Assembly (NCBI RefSeq): GCF_963678635.1
Contig: NC_087065.1
Coordinates: forward strand, 11,927,579-11,987,578
Length of the DNA stretch: 60,000 nt
Origin: Symsagittifera roscoffensis
Taxonomy: Eukaryota > Xenacoelomorpha > Acoela > Convolutidae
Reading direction: 5' to 3'
Positions within the stretch are counted from its first letter, which is position 1, and each line of letters starts with the position of its first letter. Under the pieces are notes generated by a model. That model saw only the letters and a program-made list of their open reading frames with translations, did no database searches and was not told the DNA's origin. Of this stretch, positions 44,567 through 58,080 are shown in pieces. Position numbers and translations under genes: made by a program.

Positions 44567-45149
44567 ACGATAGTGACTTTTGAAGAAACTAATCGCGCGT
44601 TTGACTAGCCAGAAAGCAATGCACAATATGTAATTAAAGTGTCGATAGTGTGAATTTGTATATAAAAAGTGCATAATCAAAGCAATGTAATATATTATTT
44701 TGTTAAATTTCTTTTTCATTTTTATTTTTGGATGAAAGGGGGGGGGTCTAGCCTTAGGTTCATGATTATTTATTGTTTCGGCTAATTTGCAGTCGATTAG
44801 GGCAAATGGGAGCGATAGCATTATAAACATTTTTTCGATTCACTATTCGCTCGAAATAAGTGGTCGAAATAAAAATTATTCCGACACTGTCTCGACACCC
44901 AGAATAAAAATTTGAAAGTTTTCGTGCAGCTCAAATCACTCTCACTGGATTCATAATTGGCCGCATGCGACGTTTATGAATGGCTTCTGGATTTGCGCGG
45001 CAAAACTCCTGAATCTTAGTTCCTATACGCATTTGCTTCTCGGATAAATCAGAATAATCTACTATTGAGCAACTAGCTCAGAAATTTCTGACCAAAGTTA
45101 ATTTGAAAATTTTAAAAACATTTTCTTTATATTTTTTTCTATATTATTT

Positions 45150-45490
45150 TTTGAGTAATGAACGCAATGAAAACTCTTATATGTCTTGCTGATTTTTTTT
45201 TTTGTTTTTTAAGGAAAAGTCTCTAATAACTACAGATGTGCATTCATACATATTGATGCATTTATGAATGCACTTAGGTATATATGCACTTTTTCAGTTC
45301 AATTGAATTTCATCTGCTGAAAGTGACATAATAGTACTCTCCAAATACGAACGTGGAAATGGCGCGAAAAAACAAGCGATTTCTAGTTTTGAAAGTGGAA
45401 TTTAATTTTTAGATTTTCAGCGGAATGAAAACTTTACCTATTGATCCAGTTTTCTTTAAATGGGTTCATGTTGTCAAAAAATTGCAAAGC
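45150..45490 (+). repeat. Dispersed repeat family 3, copy 2
   Basis: Counterpart of 8990-9420 in the opposite orientation. It contains an inverted repeat GTGCATTCAT...ATGAATGCAC at about 45238-45275. It continues into the tandem array at 45493-45690, of which the other copy has a single unit. Confidence 0.75.
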
Positions 45491-45492
45491 AG

Positions 45493-45690
45493 GACATCTA
45501 TTTTTTCTTTGAAAGCAAAAGTTCCGATTTTTTTAAAGAAGGTCTAGAAATTCAAAGAGCTTAAAGGGCATCTATTTTTTCTTTGAAAGCGAAAGTTCCA
45601 ATTTTTTAAGAAGATCTAGAAATTCTAAGAGCTTAAAGGGCATCTATTTTTTCTTTGAAAGCGAAATTTCAGATTTTTCATGAAGGTCTG
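45493..45690 (+). repeat. Tandem repeat, unit 72-74 bp, about 2.7 copies
   Basis: CATCTATTTTTTCTTTGAAAG recurs in near-identical form at 45495, 45569 and 45641, each followed by AAGTTCC/AATTTC...TCTAGAAATTC and GAGCTTAAAGG. Confidence 0.9.
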
Positions 45691-46104
45691 TGTTTTTTTG
45701 TTTACTTGCGTTCATTACTCTTTTCGAATTGCTATGTTCTTTATATTTTAGAGTGGTTGAGTTTTTTTGAGTGGGTGAGCATAAAGAACTTAAAAAGGCT
45801 TCATAAACTATTTACCAGCAGCTTAATTCACGGATGACAAATGGGTAATTTATTTGGTCTCTACGTGTGAAACAACATTACAGGTAGAGAATAACATCCT
45901 TTTATTTCCAAATGATACAGTTTTCTCGACAGCGGCAAAACAGTTGCTGCCCGTAGTATTGCTGAATGAATTTCAGGAAATTATATCACTAGAACTTGTT
46001 CGACCTTTTGTGAAATATAATAATGAAGTAGGTTATTGTTCCGACCAGTGTGCTTTTTTCTATCTCAACTCAAAATCAGGTGCCACAAATATTCATCAGA
46101 ATGG

Positions 46105-46146
46105 GTTGAGTGATATATCATATTAAAGCCCTTTCAGTCGTAAATC
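46105..46146 (-). repeat. Dispersed repeat family 5, short reverse copy
   Basis: The reverse complement reads TTACGACTGAAAGGGCTTTA then ATATGATATATCACTC, matching the blocks at 43.2 and 53.5 kb. Confidence 0.55.
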
Positions 46147-46259
46147 AAACAGCATCAAAAAAATCAGAAAGTCGTTACATTTTTGAAAAAAAAAACTGGT
46201 TCGAATTTTTGAGAGTTCCTCTAATTTCGAGCGAGTAACGCTATCGAGTAACGTTCGCG

Positions 46260-46460
46260 TTAAGTAAAAATTGGTCCAATAAACTAAAAACTTTTCATTG
46301 AATTTAAAAAACTAATTGTGGAGGCTTCATTTAGTGCTTCTTTGGCAGTAAAAATGTTCCTAAAGATTTTAAACACATTATTGTGCAAAATAATTTTTTC
46401 TAAGGTTTGTTTGTTTTTTGTCTTTTGAAGATAGCTCGTGTCAAATTTGCCTAAATAGCG
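46260..46460 (+). repeat. Dispersed repeat family 6, copy 1
   Basis: In order, GAGGCTTCATTTAGTGCTTC, TTTGGCAGTAAAAATGTTCC, TGCAAAATAATTTTTTC and TTTTGAAGATAGCT correspond to GAAGCTTTATCTAGCTCTTT, TTGGCAATAAAAATTTTTGA, TGCAAAAAATTCG and TTTTGAAGATAACT at 54060-54210. Confidence 0.55.
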
Positions 46461-49400
46461 CTATTACTATGCGTTTGTATAGTATTCTCATCACACCAAT
46501 CACAAAAAAAACGACACACAATTGATAAAAAAGAAAAAAAATTTGTACTTTTTTTAAAGTGGTAGAACGTGCTACACGCACAGCAAACAGCGATTTTTGT
46601 TTGAACTTAATTTTGGTTCGTTTCACTTGAATTCGCGCAGTATTATACTTCGAAAAAAAAAGTTTAAGCTCAACTCGCAGCTAAATTTGTTGTTTTGGTG
46701 GTACTTTTGCTGCAATTTCAGAACACATACAATCAATATGCTGGGAAGGTACCAACAAATGAGCGCTTCTATTGGCGGTTTAGATTGGGAAAAAAAGGAA
46801 TTGTAATATAATACAACGCTCTTTTTTGAATTAAGAGTCAAAGAAGAATGTTCTTTACCCTTTTTTAATTTAATTAGGTAGCAGAATAAAAAAACATGCT
46901 GTGTTTATCCGTCTTATTGGTGACTAGTGTTTTGTGAAGAGACTATGGCGAGAATATTCTAGCCTTTTTTTCTTGCTTCAGATTTTTTCTTTTCTTGTCG
47001 GTTTTTCTCTTGTGGTTGCAAAGTGCAGCTTCACCTTTGTTGCAATTTATAATACATCAGGTTGTTTGTTGTCAAAAATACCAACTATCGGCAAAAAACT
47101 ACAAGGATCTTATAGTAGGTCTCATTGACCTTCATGAAAAAAATTGAAAGCTCAGAAACATCGATGAGCGTAGTGTTTTTGGTTTAAAGGTTTTCTCCTT
47201 CTGGCTTGTTTGAAACTTCGGCAAGTTTCAGTTATAAGACTTGCTTATTTTTTCACCTGTGACTTGTAATCGGAAACTTTTTTCCCTTAAACAAATTGTC
47301 TGATAAGATCTGCTGACATGCTTAGTTCTGCTAATAATTCTGCTGATATGCTCCTTTCTGCCAGCCTGCTCAGTTCTATTGACATGTTCAAAGGCTTACA
47401 TGCTCAGTTTATTTTAAAAGTTTACCTCTTGATTCATTCAACCTCTTGAGGTAGTAATAAATTTTTTCAAATCAGTTTCTTGAATTTTTTCAGATTTAAG
47501 GTGTCATGCAAAATTCTTATGGTTGATTTTCATTTTTCTCCAAATGCAGAATAATTTTTTTTGTCTAGATAGGTTTTTGGCTTTTGTCGGCTTAGTCAAT
47601 TTTAGTTGCGTAATTTGAATGGTGTTTTTTGAATTGTTGTTATCTGTTTCAGGAAGGATGGGTCAAGTTAAAATTTTTATAGCTTGAAGTTTTCTATAAC
47701 TTAGTTGCCTCTAAACAAATTAATTTCAATTTTAAAATTACTGTTTTTCAACCTAATCCGATACCAAGACAGAAAACTTCGTCGATTTAATAACCGCCGA
47801 ACTGGATGTAATTTTGGTGTTAAAAATAATTCTATAGAATTGCACAAACTTGTGAAAAACATCATCAAACATGGTTTGAAACTTTTCAGAAATGTTTTCC
47901 TGTGACTGTGTTTCAAAAACGAGTTCAATTTTCAGCAACCTAGTCTGCAAAAAGATTTGTGTTTAACTTTTGTGCTCTCAGTCTTCTCGGCGATCGATTC
48001 AGTGTTATGTGTTTCATCCGCGTTTTTAGAGCGCTTGATATTTACTAAATGATGTCGCGCAAACTATTCGAATCAGCGTTGGCATTTAGCAAAGTCGGGA
48101 AAGCAAAAGCTTCTTAAAGAGGATGACCGCTGTTTGAGTGCTATAGTTCATTGTTTCTTTGTTTCACTACATTTTGAGTATTTTGTTTTGGTTTTTTCAT
48201 TCTGTAAAAGGGGAAACTCAAACTGTCTAAAGCCAGCTTCTAAACTAATGCTTAACAAAAAGTAAAAACTATACTTGCTAGACTTTTCGAAAAATGCGTC
48301 ATTCAATTACCTAATTACATGTTTTTAAAACAGATTCGTAGAAAACAACAAATTCCCCCAGAACAAAAAATGATCAAAAAATAAAATAAAATAATTCTGC
48401 CATGAGCCCCATATTATAGACAAGTGCTTCAGGAAAGTGTCTTCCAATTCGTCATTGATTCCGCAACTGATGTAATTTTACGTAGTTTGATTTACTGATC
48501 TGATTATAAAACTGAATAAACCCTTAAAAACTGAATAGTTCTTTGCTGAATAAAAAATCCACTAACACAGAACCCATCCAACTGTTAGTAGCCATGATTG
48601 CGTTTCCGCGTATGAATAATACAGGAGAATATGGTGCTTTTCCTGGTGTTTTTATGGCCAACTAATAAGTTATAATGTATTTAACTGTTTTGTGAAAGCA
48701 AAGATCAGGCAGAATTTAAGCTTTGTCTACCTAAAAACTTTTCTTAAAGCTTATGATTTTTCATGTTTTATTTTTTAATGTACCTTTTCCAATGCTTAGT
48801 TCAGCTTGTCCTTCACATTAAACTCGTTGAAACTTTCCATTATTTTATTTGACAATTCATTTAAGCTCTGAGAAAATTGTGCCAAACAATAATTTGGAGA
48901 TGAGTTATTTCAGGCAAATTAAAACTACTCTATGAATTTGGCTCCCTCCACAGAATTTTACTTTTACCCTTGCGATAAGCAAGGATATTGAAGTCGGATA
49001 CTAGAGACTTTTCCCCGTCAAGAACATTGTTCACAGGTGTCATCTCCTGGAGTATTTCATTATCTTGGTCTCCTGTTGACAATACGGCAACGAACATTTT
49101 TTGACCATGTGCGCTTTTTAATTATCCGTTCCAATCGAAATTTGTTTATAGGTTGATTGTAATTTTAACAATTTGTTTTAAAGTTCCATTTTTTCCCCTT
49201 TTTTCTCAGTTTCATAGGTTTCAGCCGATAGTAGATGGGATTTTTAGCCCCATATTTCCTTGATGAGCAAAAAAAAACTTCGTGTGCGTTTGCGTATTGA
49301 GGGGATGGAGCTTCAACAAATTTTTGTTTGGTTAAATTTTTTTTTCGAAATTTTTTTCGCAGGGTTTGGTCTCTGGTGTTTTTGACTTTTTTACCGCTTG

Positions 49401-49711
49401 GAATTTTCTGTTCTGATGCTAATTTTACTTACTATTGTCGTTTGGTGTATTTTATTTTTCGAAAACTAGCTCTATTAACTTTCATAAAATAAGTTTTTTC
49501 GACCTATTTTGAAAGCTTTTCGATTTGTTTTTTCGTGGTTTTTCGTCTTGTATCACCACCAAAATTTGGCACGCTAGAATTACCAAAACATCTGATAAAA
49601 TACAGTGTGTGATAAAACTTTGAGCAATATAGTGTTTTAGCTATTTGTCCGTGGAATCCAAAATATAAAAGAAAATCAGAGAAAAGTATCAATGTTGCGG
49701 ATTTCAGAACA

Positions 49712-49780
49712 AATCTGGTTTTGGCCTGTTGTGGAACTCGTATACAATTCACAAAATGCATAGTTTGGCCTCCTAATGTC
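49712..49780 (+). repeat. Short dispersed repeat family 4, copy 3
   Basis: CTGGTTTTGGCCTGTTGTGG...GCATAGTTTGGCCTCCTAATG. Same order and spacing as the copies at 7.1 and 17.8 kb. Confidence 0.8.
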
Positions 49781-50441
49781 TTAAATTTCATTTGAAGAGG
49801 GTGTTTTCTGTCATCTTTTCAGCTGCGTTTTTAATAGCTTCAAGGTTTTTTGTGCATTCATTGTTACACTTGAATTTTTTAATATGTTCCACTTGAATAT
49901 TCTCAGCGTGTGAACAATTATGACAAACTTGGTTGGAATATCAACAATTGTTAAAGAGATTCGATGAAAGATCTTCTTAGTTTCCTTGCTTTTTTGTGAC
50001 AAATTTATATATTACTTTTTTGTTATTGGTGGTTTATGTTATACTCCAACCTTTTCGTTTCTGTTTGAGAAAATATCTCGTGTGATTGTCTTTTTTGGCC
50101 TTTTTAACTAACTGTATGTTCATCCATCTAGAGTGTAAAGTGTGTTGGGTAAATTATCAAGGGCGTAGAGATTCGTGTAACGCCACTTGATACTTGGTCA
50201 GCTTATCGCTCAACGCGTTCAGTTCGATCTGGAACTGCTACGTTCGTGTTGCCTTGCTGCCGATTAATCTAAATTTGCAGTGTTTCGTAACCCTAACAGT
50301 TGACTATGCGCATACTTCAAATCAGAAGTTGAAAAATATGCTGGTTTTCCTGACGGGGTGCGCTTTTAGCTTCTTGTACCAAACAATATGTAAGGTTTTC
50401 GATATTTGGCATTGGGTAACTGTTTTGTGCTCCAGCATGCA

Positions 50442-50864
50442 CAGGGGCAGATTTAGGAGTGGGCGGGGGAAGGGGGACGCGCCTCAGGGATTCGATCCCC
50501 TGCCGACGCAAAGGGGGTCCCCTTTGTATTATTTTGAGATATCCATCTGTAGTGAGGTACCCTAAAATTTGTCTAAAGGCGCCTTTGGCGCCAATATGCA
50601 CTAATTTTGAGGGAGGAGCGCGCGCGCGGGAAAAATACAAGATTTTTTGGTCAAAATTTTCCAAAAAGTGCCTAAAAACGCCTTTTTGGCCTGTTTTTCA
50701 AAATTTTGCCTGCGGTGCAGAAAGTTTTGCCAAAACGGGGACTTTTTATTGCTTTGGGGGAGCTCGAAAAGTCAATTTGATCGACCTAAAAAAAAGATCG
50801 ACAAATTTTTCGAAAATTATTTGAAAATCCGCCACTCCTCGAGAAAATCCTAGATCCGCCCCTA
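50442..50864 (+). mobile_element. hAT-like MITE, family 1, complete copy with 8-bp TSD
   Basis: 423-bp copy closely matching the one at 36790-37209 along its whole length, including the GGCGCCTTTGGCGCC palindrome and the GAGCTCGAAAAGTC stretch. It is flanked by perfect 8-bp duplications AGCATGCA (50434-50441 and 50865-50872). The last base of the right repeat is A instead of G. Several overlapping open frames inside it are shadows with no recognisable product. Confidence 0.9.
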
Positions 50865-53034
50865 AGCATGCATAAGAACTTTGAGTCCAACGAAATGTAA
50901 CTCGTTTGAATTTATGCCCCATTTTCCTTGATTTTCTTACTTCTACTTCATTTTCGACTTGAATTTGTAGGTGCATTGTAATCTGTTGTATCGTTTGATT
51001 TACTACTTAATTTTTTCAGGTACAATTTTTGCAGTTTTGATTTCACGGCAGAATTTTTAGTGTAATTTTTTGTAATAAAAAAAATTTTGACTTTTTCGCT
51101 GGTTTTTTAGTTTACTTCGATAGTCTCCGAATCAGATTGCCATCCCACCCTGAGTTTTAATTTTGGAAAAAAGCGGACTTTTGTGTAGTCTTGAGCAAGC
51201 AAAGAGAGGAAAATTATGCACTAATGTCACCCATTCATAAACATAAAAAATGGTTCAACATAATCGGAAGGTTGAAGAACACATGCTCTTTGAATCAGTT
51301 CACAAATCAAGTAATAGGGTTAGGTTAATCCAGGCTAGCTTCTACATAACATAAGAAGTAAATTTAAGGTGATTATTTGATTTATAGACACAAAAATAAT
51401 TTTAAAAAAGAAACAAAAAAAACATTTTTTTATTAACTGATGTTGATCAGGTAAATGTGTTAAGTACTTGTTTGTTTCGGTTTCCTACTTTAATTTTTTT
51501 GATTTTGAACTTTTTAGGTCAATCTATTTCATGGAACATTTTGCAAAAATGGAATACTCTGATGAGTAGTTACCACGTACTTGTCCAGTACGCACTTTTT
51601 TGATCCATTGTGTAATAACCTTTTATGTTTTTGCGTGATTTTTCCTGTTTTCTTCAGCCAAGAGTTTTTTCAGAAAACAGATCATAACTTTCCAGCAGCA
51701 AAAACTTGTGATCTATTATTCTGCAAAAAATCATTTATTTTTCAAAAATAGATCAAGACATCTTTCAAATTTTTCTCGTTAAGCAAATTTTACACCCCAG
51801 TTTACTGTACACATCGATTTTTGTTTCAGTTCTTATCTGCTAAAATCAATCTACTATGACTAAGATGGGACAAAAATTTGGACTTCAGTAGATCTGCACG
51901 TGCCATTAGCGGTAATTTAAGCCGTAAGATGTGTTTTGACCTAACTCCGCAAACCATTTTGCTAAAATACTTAATAATTTTGTTAACAAAACTCAATTTT
52001 CTGTCCAAAACAATGGCAGGATACTGTGCTCAACCTTTAGGTTTCAATTCGTTGTATTTACAAAAAAGATTTTCGATTTTAAACAGAATTGAAGGCTTTA
52101 GCAAGGTAAGAAATACAGCTAAGTTATAAGTGTTAGCAAGGAAACTCAATATTATTTCTTCAATTATTGCTCTAACCGCGTCAGCTTAAAACTTGATTTG
52201 TTGGAAGCAGAATATAGTGTTACTTATTTGCCCTTGCGATAATTGCTTTTGCGATAAGACTGTTTTTTCTCAGCAAAATTGCTTGACCAGAAAACGGTAG
52301 TACTAGAGGCAGTTTTAAAAGAAGATTTTAAAAAACGGAATCTTACTTGATTTGTCTATATATAGCTAGAACTTGCTTTGTAATTCGAAAATGCATGTTT
52401 TTTCTTCATCTTATTTGCACTGAAATTAATTAGCTGTTTTTCAGTTTTTTGGCTGTTTTGACTGTCGGCTTTAGTTCTGTCGGTTTATTTACCCAATGTT
52501 TTTTGGTATCCGATCGTTTTTTGACGTTAATTCAAAGTTTACCTTAAACGTTTGAAATTTTAATATCATTTCTCGGCCTATTTTACAAATAAAAAAGCTT
52601 AGATATAATTTCGATTTTAATTTAAAATTTTTATTGAATTTTTGTAATGAGTTTTCCCCCTATTCAATGAAGCTTTGATCAAAACATTTTATGGATACTT
52701 TCATATTGTTGTTGGCAAAATCATGAGTTCATTCCTTTTTTTCATGGTATAATTTTAAATCTGTTTCTTCGTCATTTGTTTTTTTTTGTTTTACGTGCTT
52801 TCTGGCCTGTTTTTTTTTGTAAAACAATTACTTGTTTAAGCAGTAGAGTCGGTTTAAAGAAGGCCTCAAGTGACATCAGATCGTAAATTACCTTAAAAGG
52901 TTTTTTTTGCTCGTAATTATTAGAATTTTTTTTATTGTAAAAGCAAATTGAGTTTATTTTTGCTATTTGTTTTCCTCTCGGTTTCTATAGTGTTCTTTCA
53001 ATTCAAACTTTTTCTAAGTTTTTGCAGAGTTGTT

Positions 53035-53600
53035 TTTTTGGTTGCAAGCTTTTCATTGCCAACAAAGCGCTAAAAAAAGCTTCCAAAACTAGTTTTACTG
53101 GACCAAAACTAGTTTACTGGAGTCTTACTGGCATTGGGAAGTCAATGTACTCAATGAAAACATGTTCCGACTGGGTAACCTAATTATTTTACGGAAAACA
53201 ATACCAGAACGAAACAACGATAGATGGTTTCTAGGCAAGTAGTGTAAGTAGCTCACAATAATCGGATCATTCGAAAAAATCAAGAAAAAAAAGTTTTCGT
53301 AAAAAAATTTCTTTTTTTGTGCGTGTTGTGATCAAACTACTCGAACACTTAGACATGTAGTGATTTGTGTTCGAAATTTAAAATCATTTTTAGCATCAGA
53401 GTAGTATTTTTTGTTGCAAGCTTTTGATTGCCAACAAAGCTCTGAATAGAGCTACCAAAACCAGTTTACTGGAGTACTCGAAATTAGACTAAAACTTAAA
53501 ATTTGAATCGCACAGTTTTACTCGACACAAGAAAAATGTCGTTCGAATCAGGGCTGAAAGGACTTCAATATGATATATCACTCGACACACTCCGAGATGG
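53035..53600 (+). repeat. Dispersed repeat family 5, partly duplicated copy
   Basis: TTGCAAGCTTTTCATTGCCA...CAAAACTAGTTTTACTGG (53041) is repeated in diverged form at 53414. It is followed by GTCGTTCGAATCAGGGCTGA then AAGGACTTCAATATGATATA (53537). The open frame over the last block is not conserved in the other copies. Confidence 0.6.
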
Positions 53601-53999
53601 AAACTACAGCCCAAACTGTACAATGAGCTACATTTTCCTCGTCCGAATAGACAAATTTTCCGAAAGGTATAATAATCGAAAACAGTTGTTCTAAAAGTTT
53701 CGTTAATTGTTTCTGATATGAAACTTGCTCATAATTCTTATATTTCTTATATTTCTAAGGGCACTGTGGACAGGAATTTTTTTCTTCCGTAACATAAGGC
53801 GGAATCGAGAACTATGGACGCTTCAATGCAATTATAACATGAGATATGTGGGGAACTTTACAGAAGCAATTCAATTTTTTTCAGCGTTTAAATTAATGCA
53901 CACAGTTTTGACCACTTGAACTGTTAATTCATAATAAGAAAACTGGTTCATAATTAAAAGTTTTTGTCTAAGTTTAGGCGAGTAAAAACTGTAATATTC

Positions 54000-54240
54000 A
54001 GTAAATGTTTCAATTAAATGGTGAAAAACAGTTTTATTCCGAGAAGTAGAAAATTAGTTTTTGAAGCTTTATCTAGCTCTTTCTTGGCAATAAAAATTTT
54101 TGAAATAAGTCAAAAAATTATTCTGCAAAAAATTCGAAACCAATTTTGGAAAATTTTTTTGAAACAATTTTTCATTTTCGCTTATTATTCATTTTTTGAA
54201 GATAACTGTTGTCGATCATGCCTACTTCACTAACGTTCTA
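54000..54240 (+). repeat. Dispersed repeat family 6, copy 2
   Basis: Counterpart of 46260-46460, same orientation. It lies 400 bp downstream of the family 5 copy, so families 5 and 6 may be parts of one longer element. Confidence 0.55.
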
Positions 54241-57200
54241 AACGATTTTACAAAAAGTTGGAAACATTTATCGGAAAAATGTTCTGAAACAAATTTTTCA
54301 AAACTTCAAAATTTAATAAAAGTTTTGCAAAAACAATTAGAACAAATTTTGTAGCATTTTTTTTTTCGTTTTTTTAGTCATTTTCCTGGTTTCCAAACGG
54401 GTTTCGACAGTCATAGTAAACTGGCCCAGTTTACTATGATTATCGAATCTGCTATGTTATTTTTGTTCAGATCATTTTATCACACCACGCAGAAAAAAAA
54501 CTATACTAATTTGAATGTTTTTCTTGTAGTTTTTCAAAAACCATGGCCGGAACATTCTGTTTTAGTTGCACAGTAACCGGCTATACTTGTTTATGAATGT
54601 GGTCGGAACATTCCGCGCTAATTGCTACCGTTTTTTCTCTCGATTTTAGATAATTGAAAACACGTAATAGGTATTAACACAATAATTTCTGAAGTACAAT
54701 GCCAAAAAGATTGAGTTGCTAGAATGCTGGTCTGAACATGGAAAGAGAGTATCTCTATTTGTTAAAGTTTAAAATCCAAGTTTTATTTCTAAGTTTTTAT
54801 TTCTAATTTCAAAGTAAATTTTAAAATCGAATTCGAATTTCAATCTCGCTGCCTGAAATGGCTCCAAAAAATTGAATTTGCTCCGTTTGTAACTCTTTTG
54901 ACATAAAATTGTCTTGAATTTTTTTGATTAGAGATATTCAAATCTATTATCAAATGACATTTGCTGCTTCAAATATTCCACGACTTTTATTTTTTTATTA
55001 ACCACATCCGAATTTTCCGCTCTCATCAGAAAAATAATGCCTTTGAGAATAGTTCTGAATATTTTGCATTTATGGAAGCTCTTTTTGCTTTTGTTTAGTT
55101 TTCTCATTTGTTTTATTTTATATCATGTGGTGCGTTTTTTCTTCAGTTTTGACATCTGGCAGCTTGGGAAGAAGAAGAAAAGATGCAGCAAAGCCAATGA
55201 TGCGATTAAGTTTGACCTGCTAATCTTTATTTGAGTTCTTTCAAATCATCAGAAGTTGCCCCGATTAAGACTCTCTAATCCTATTGCATTGTAGTGTTGT
55301 AGTGTATCGGAGAGAAGAGATGTTTTATGTTCGGCGACTGGGAAACTGCCAAAATGTTACTAATTTTTTCATGACCCAAGTCATCTCTGAATTTAATAAA
55401 CAAATAAGGAAACATCTGCTCCGTTTGACTTGAAATCTCTTCGGATCGCTGGGATTAGTGGACTCTCTTTTTGAATTAGCAGCCACCTTGTTCTATCAAA
55501 TATACTCACTACATTTTTTATCCCCAAATCCCCACCCCCACCCCCTCCTAAAAAATCTTTTTCATGTTTTTCTCATTTTAAGCACAACCTAAATACCAAA
55601 TTTGCATTAAAAAATCGGATGATAAATTATTAGATAGAAAATTTCGAGTTTTTTTTTTCATTTTTGTCAATTAGTGACACATTTTTTTTTGTTAATTTAA
55701 GAAAACTATTATCTTACTTTTGAATTATATGAATTAATATTGAGCAGATGTTATTAAATGGGGCTTTGAGTTACTAGCAAAATCAGCAAAACATTTTTAA
55801 ATCTCTTAAATACTCTTTATTGTATATGTCTATTGTTGTTCATGTTTATTTGATCCCCCAAAATAGGTTGCTTCTTTCACTGTTATGGACATTCGAATTG
55901 AGTATTTTTCAATTCAGATAAGGAGATAAAATTTCTGCCTGTCAGATTATTACAAAATCTATCCGCGAGAGTCTATGAAACATTTTACCATAAATAGAAA
56001 AATGGCACAACGCTCGTAAATATATTTGAAAAGTCAAAAGAAAATAGACGATTGAGTGTTTTTGAAGATGAAATACAACTTGTGTTCAATTATTCGAGCG
56101 CGTTTGTAGTTGAGAGGTGACTACAACTTTATTCACACATGCTTGAAAAATGTTGTGGCTAAACTTTTGGCTTAGAAATGTTGCCTCGCCATCTAGCGCA
56201 GAGCAAAAGATCTTGGGGTATTCTTTCATGCACTGGGCTCTCGGTTGATGCTCTGGCATTTGCTCTGGTCGCTTCTCCATATTTCATGAAAACAGTTTCA
56301 TGAAAAACTTCATGAAAATCATGAAAACAGTTTGTAAAGTCTGCGTCTGATTTCAGCTGTGCTTACTAGGGCACTGTAAAATTTCAATTTTTTTTCATAT
56401 TTTTGGTTTTGGAGACTAATTATATATTACAACCAGATATAAATTAGTACAAACTCCTGTAGGTGTTAACTAAACTCGACCTATGTTTTTCGTGTTTGTT
56501 TTTATTGTGTTATCTAGAAACAACATGCTGTGATGATTACAACTGCAATGAATACAAAACTACCAAAACGAAAACCCTAAACAAACTTGGGCTGAGTTCT
56601 CGTTCCTGTGAAAACTTTTTCTTTGTTTTGATAAACCCTACAAATTGTAATGAGATATCTCATGTTTTGAGGATCAGTTTCATCATTAGGAGCCATTGTT
56701 GCTTTTGCCCATCCAATTATTGAGACCATAGACACCAGAATTGTTTACCCGTCAGCATGGCTTGTATGCACGGTGTGCTCATTAAACTAATCCAAGGTGC
56801 ATAAAACAATTAATTAACTTTTTATGACAAGAGATTGGTTACAGAACAAATTTCGCGTGAATAAACAACGTGAGAGAGCGATCATTTGTCCTAACTCTCA
56901 TTTGACCTATAGCTCTCCATTTTTCTCCATTTTTGTCGTTGCTCAACTTTTTTGAAAAAATCTAATTTTTATACAAAATTGTTGCGAAGACCATATGATT
57001 TTTAGTGAGTTTTGAATTAAATTAAAGTTATGAAGTTGAAAAAGTTATTCTAATTGGCCGATTCGGCTTAAGGATTTGCCTGATTTTACAGATTTGGTTG
57101 TGGGTATAAATGTGTTGAAATAAATGGGGTTGAAGTTTGGACTGTGCAAGTGATCTGTTTACTGTCAGCTTGTTTCTAGACAACTGGCCCAGTTTACATT

Positions 57201-57779
57201 GAGGAGTAAGGATAGATGAGATGATAAGATCAAGTCATCATCAGCTACATCGAAGAGTAAATCAAGAGAGGAGAGTCAAATTCACGACAAGACTGATGAG
57301 AGGAGAGACTTCAGATTAGATTGATGACATGACATAGTTGATAGAGACTTGAAAGCAAACCTAGAAAAGTGTACATTTGATACTTTTGAACCTCGATTTA
57401 AATTTTGGACCTTGACAAATGTTAAAGCATTTGTAAAATATTACGAACTGGTTGTTTTTCCATTCTTTAGGACACTAATAGACAGCACATTCATTTTTGA
57501 ATTGCCATTTTATAAAACCAATCATTTCTGATTAATCATCCCAGATTAAAAATTTTCCATATTTTTTTCAATGCTGCTTGCTTTTGGAGATTTTCTTTTG
57601 CAAAAAAAAACATACAAGTTGTAAAACTGGTTCGGCAATTTGAGAGAGAAAAAAATACACGAGTTTGTTTACTCTATCATTGAACGGGGGTCACAAACAG
57701 GAAAGAGATTGGATCGATATTGAACGAATCCAGTTGATCGAGTCCTTCATTTAATTTTTAGCACCCCCCCCCCCTCACT

Positions 57780-58080
57780 GGGCTGCGATGGGCTTGCGAT
57801 ATGCACAGCATAGTGGGTGAGCTTTGAGGGGAGATTGATATTGAGAGAGTGTTAATATCATTAGTTAAGAGCACAAATTAGACAACAAAGCGTGTCACAG
57901 CCAGTTTGCCAGTTCCCTCTCCTAGTCCAAATCTCTCCGGAATCACCTACCCTTCCCTATCCTCACTTTGCCCAATCTAATTAGACGGCTCAAGAATAGA
58001 ACAGTGTAATTAGTTATTACTAGTGCTAACTTGTATTAAACACACCTTCGGGCAGACCAAGAGTCTTTACTGATCAGTAT
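57780..58080. promoter_or_regulatory. Complex-composition non-coding block with several TAATTA-type sites
   Basis: The block stands out from the AT-rich background. It holds CATTAGTTAAG, CAAATTAGAC, TCTAATTAGACGG and GTGTAATTAGTTATTA within about 200 bases, plus CAGCCAGTTTGCCAGTTCCC. Clustered TAATTA cores suit homeodomain binding. It lies 0.8 kb upstream of the candidate exon at 58906. Function is inference only. Confidence 0.2.

Larger units (their letters stand above)
45700..50433. other. Long AT-rich stretch without a recognisable gene
   Basis: Only the dispersed repeats listed separately are visible. A CCCTTGCGATAAGCAAGGAT block at about 48966 resembles one at 39807 (CCCTTATGATTAGCAAGGGT), perhaps another old repeat. 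Confidence 0.5.

Noticed and set aside
50194-50853. Several open frames over 50.2-50.9 kb
   Set aside because: They lie mostly in the 50442-50864 MITE, which is non-coding in its other copies.
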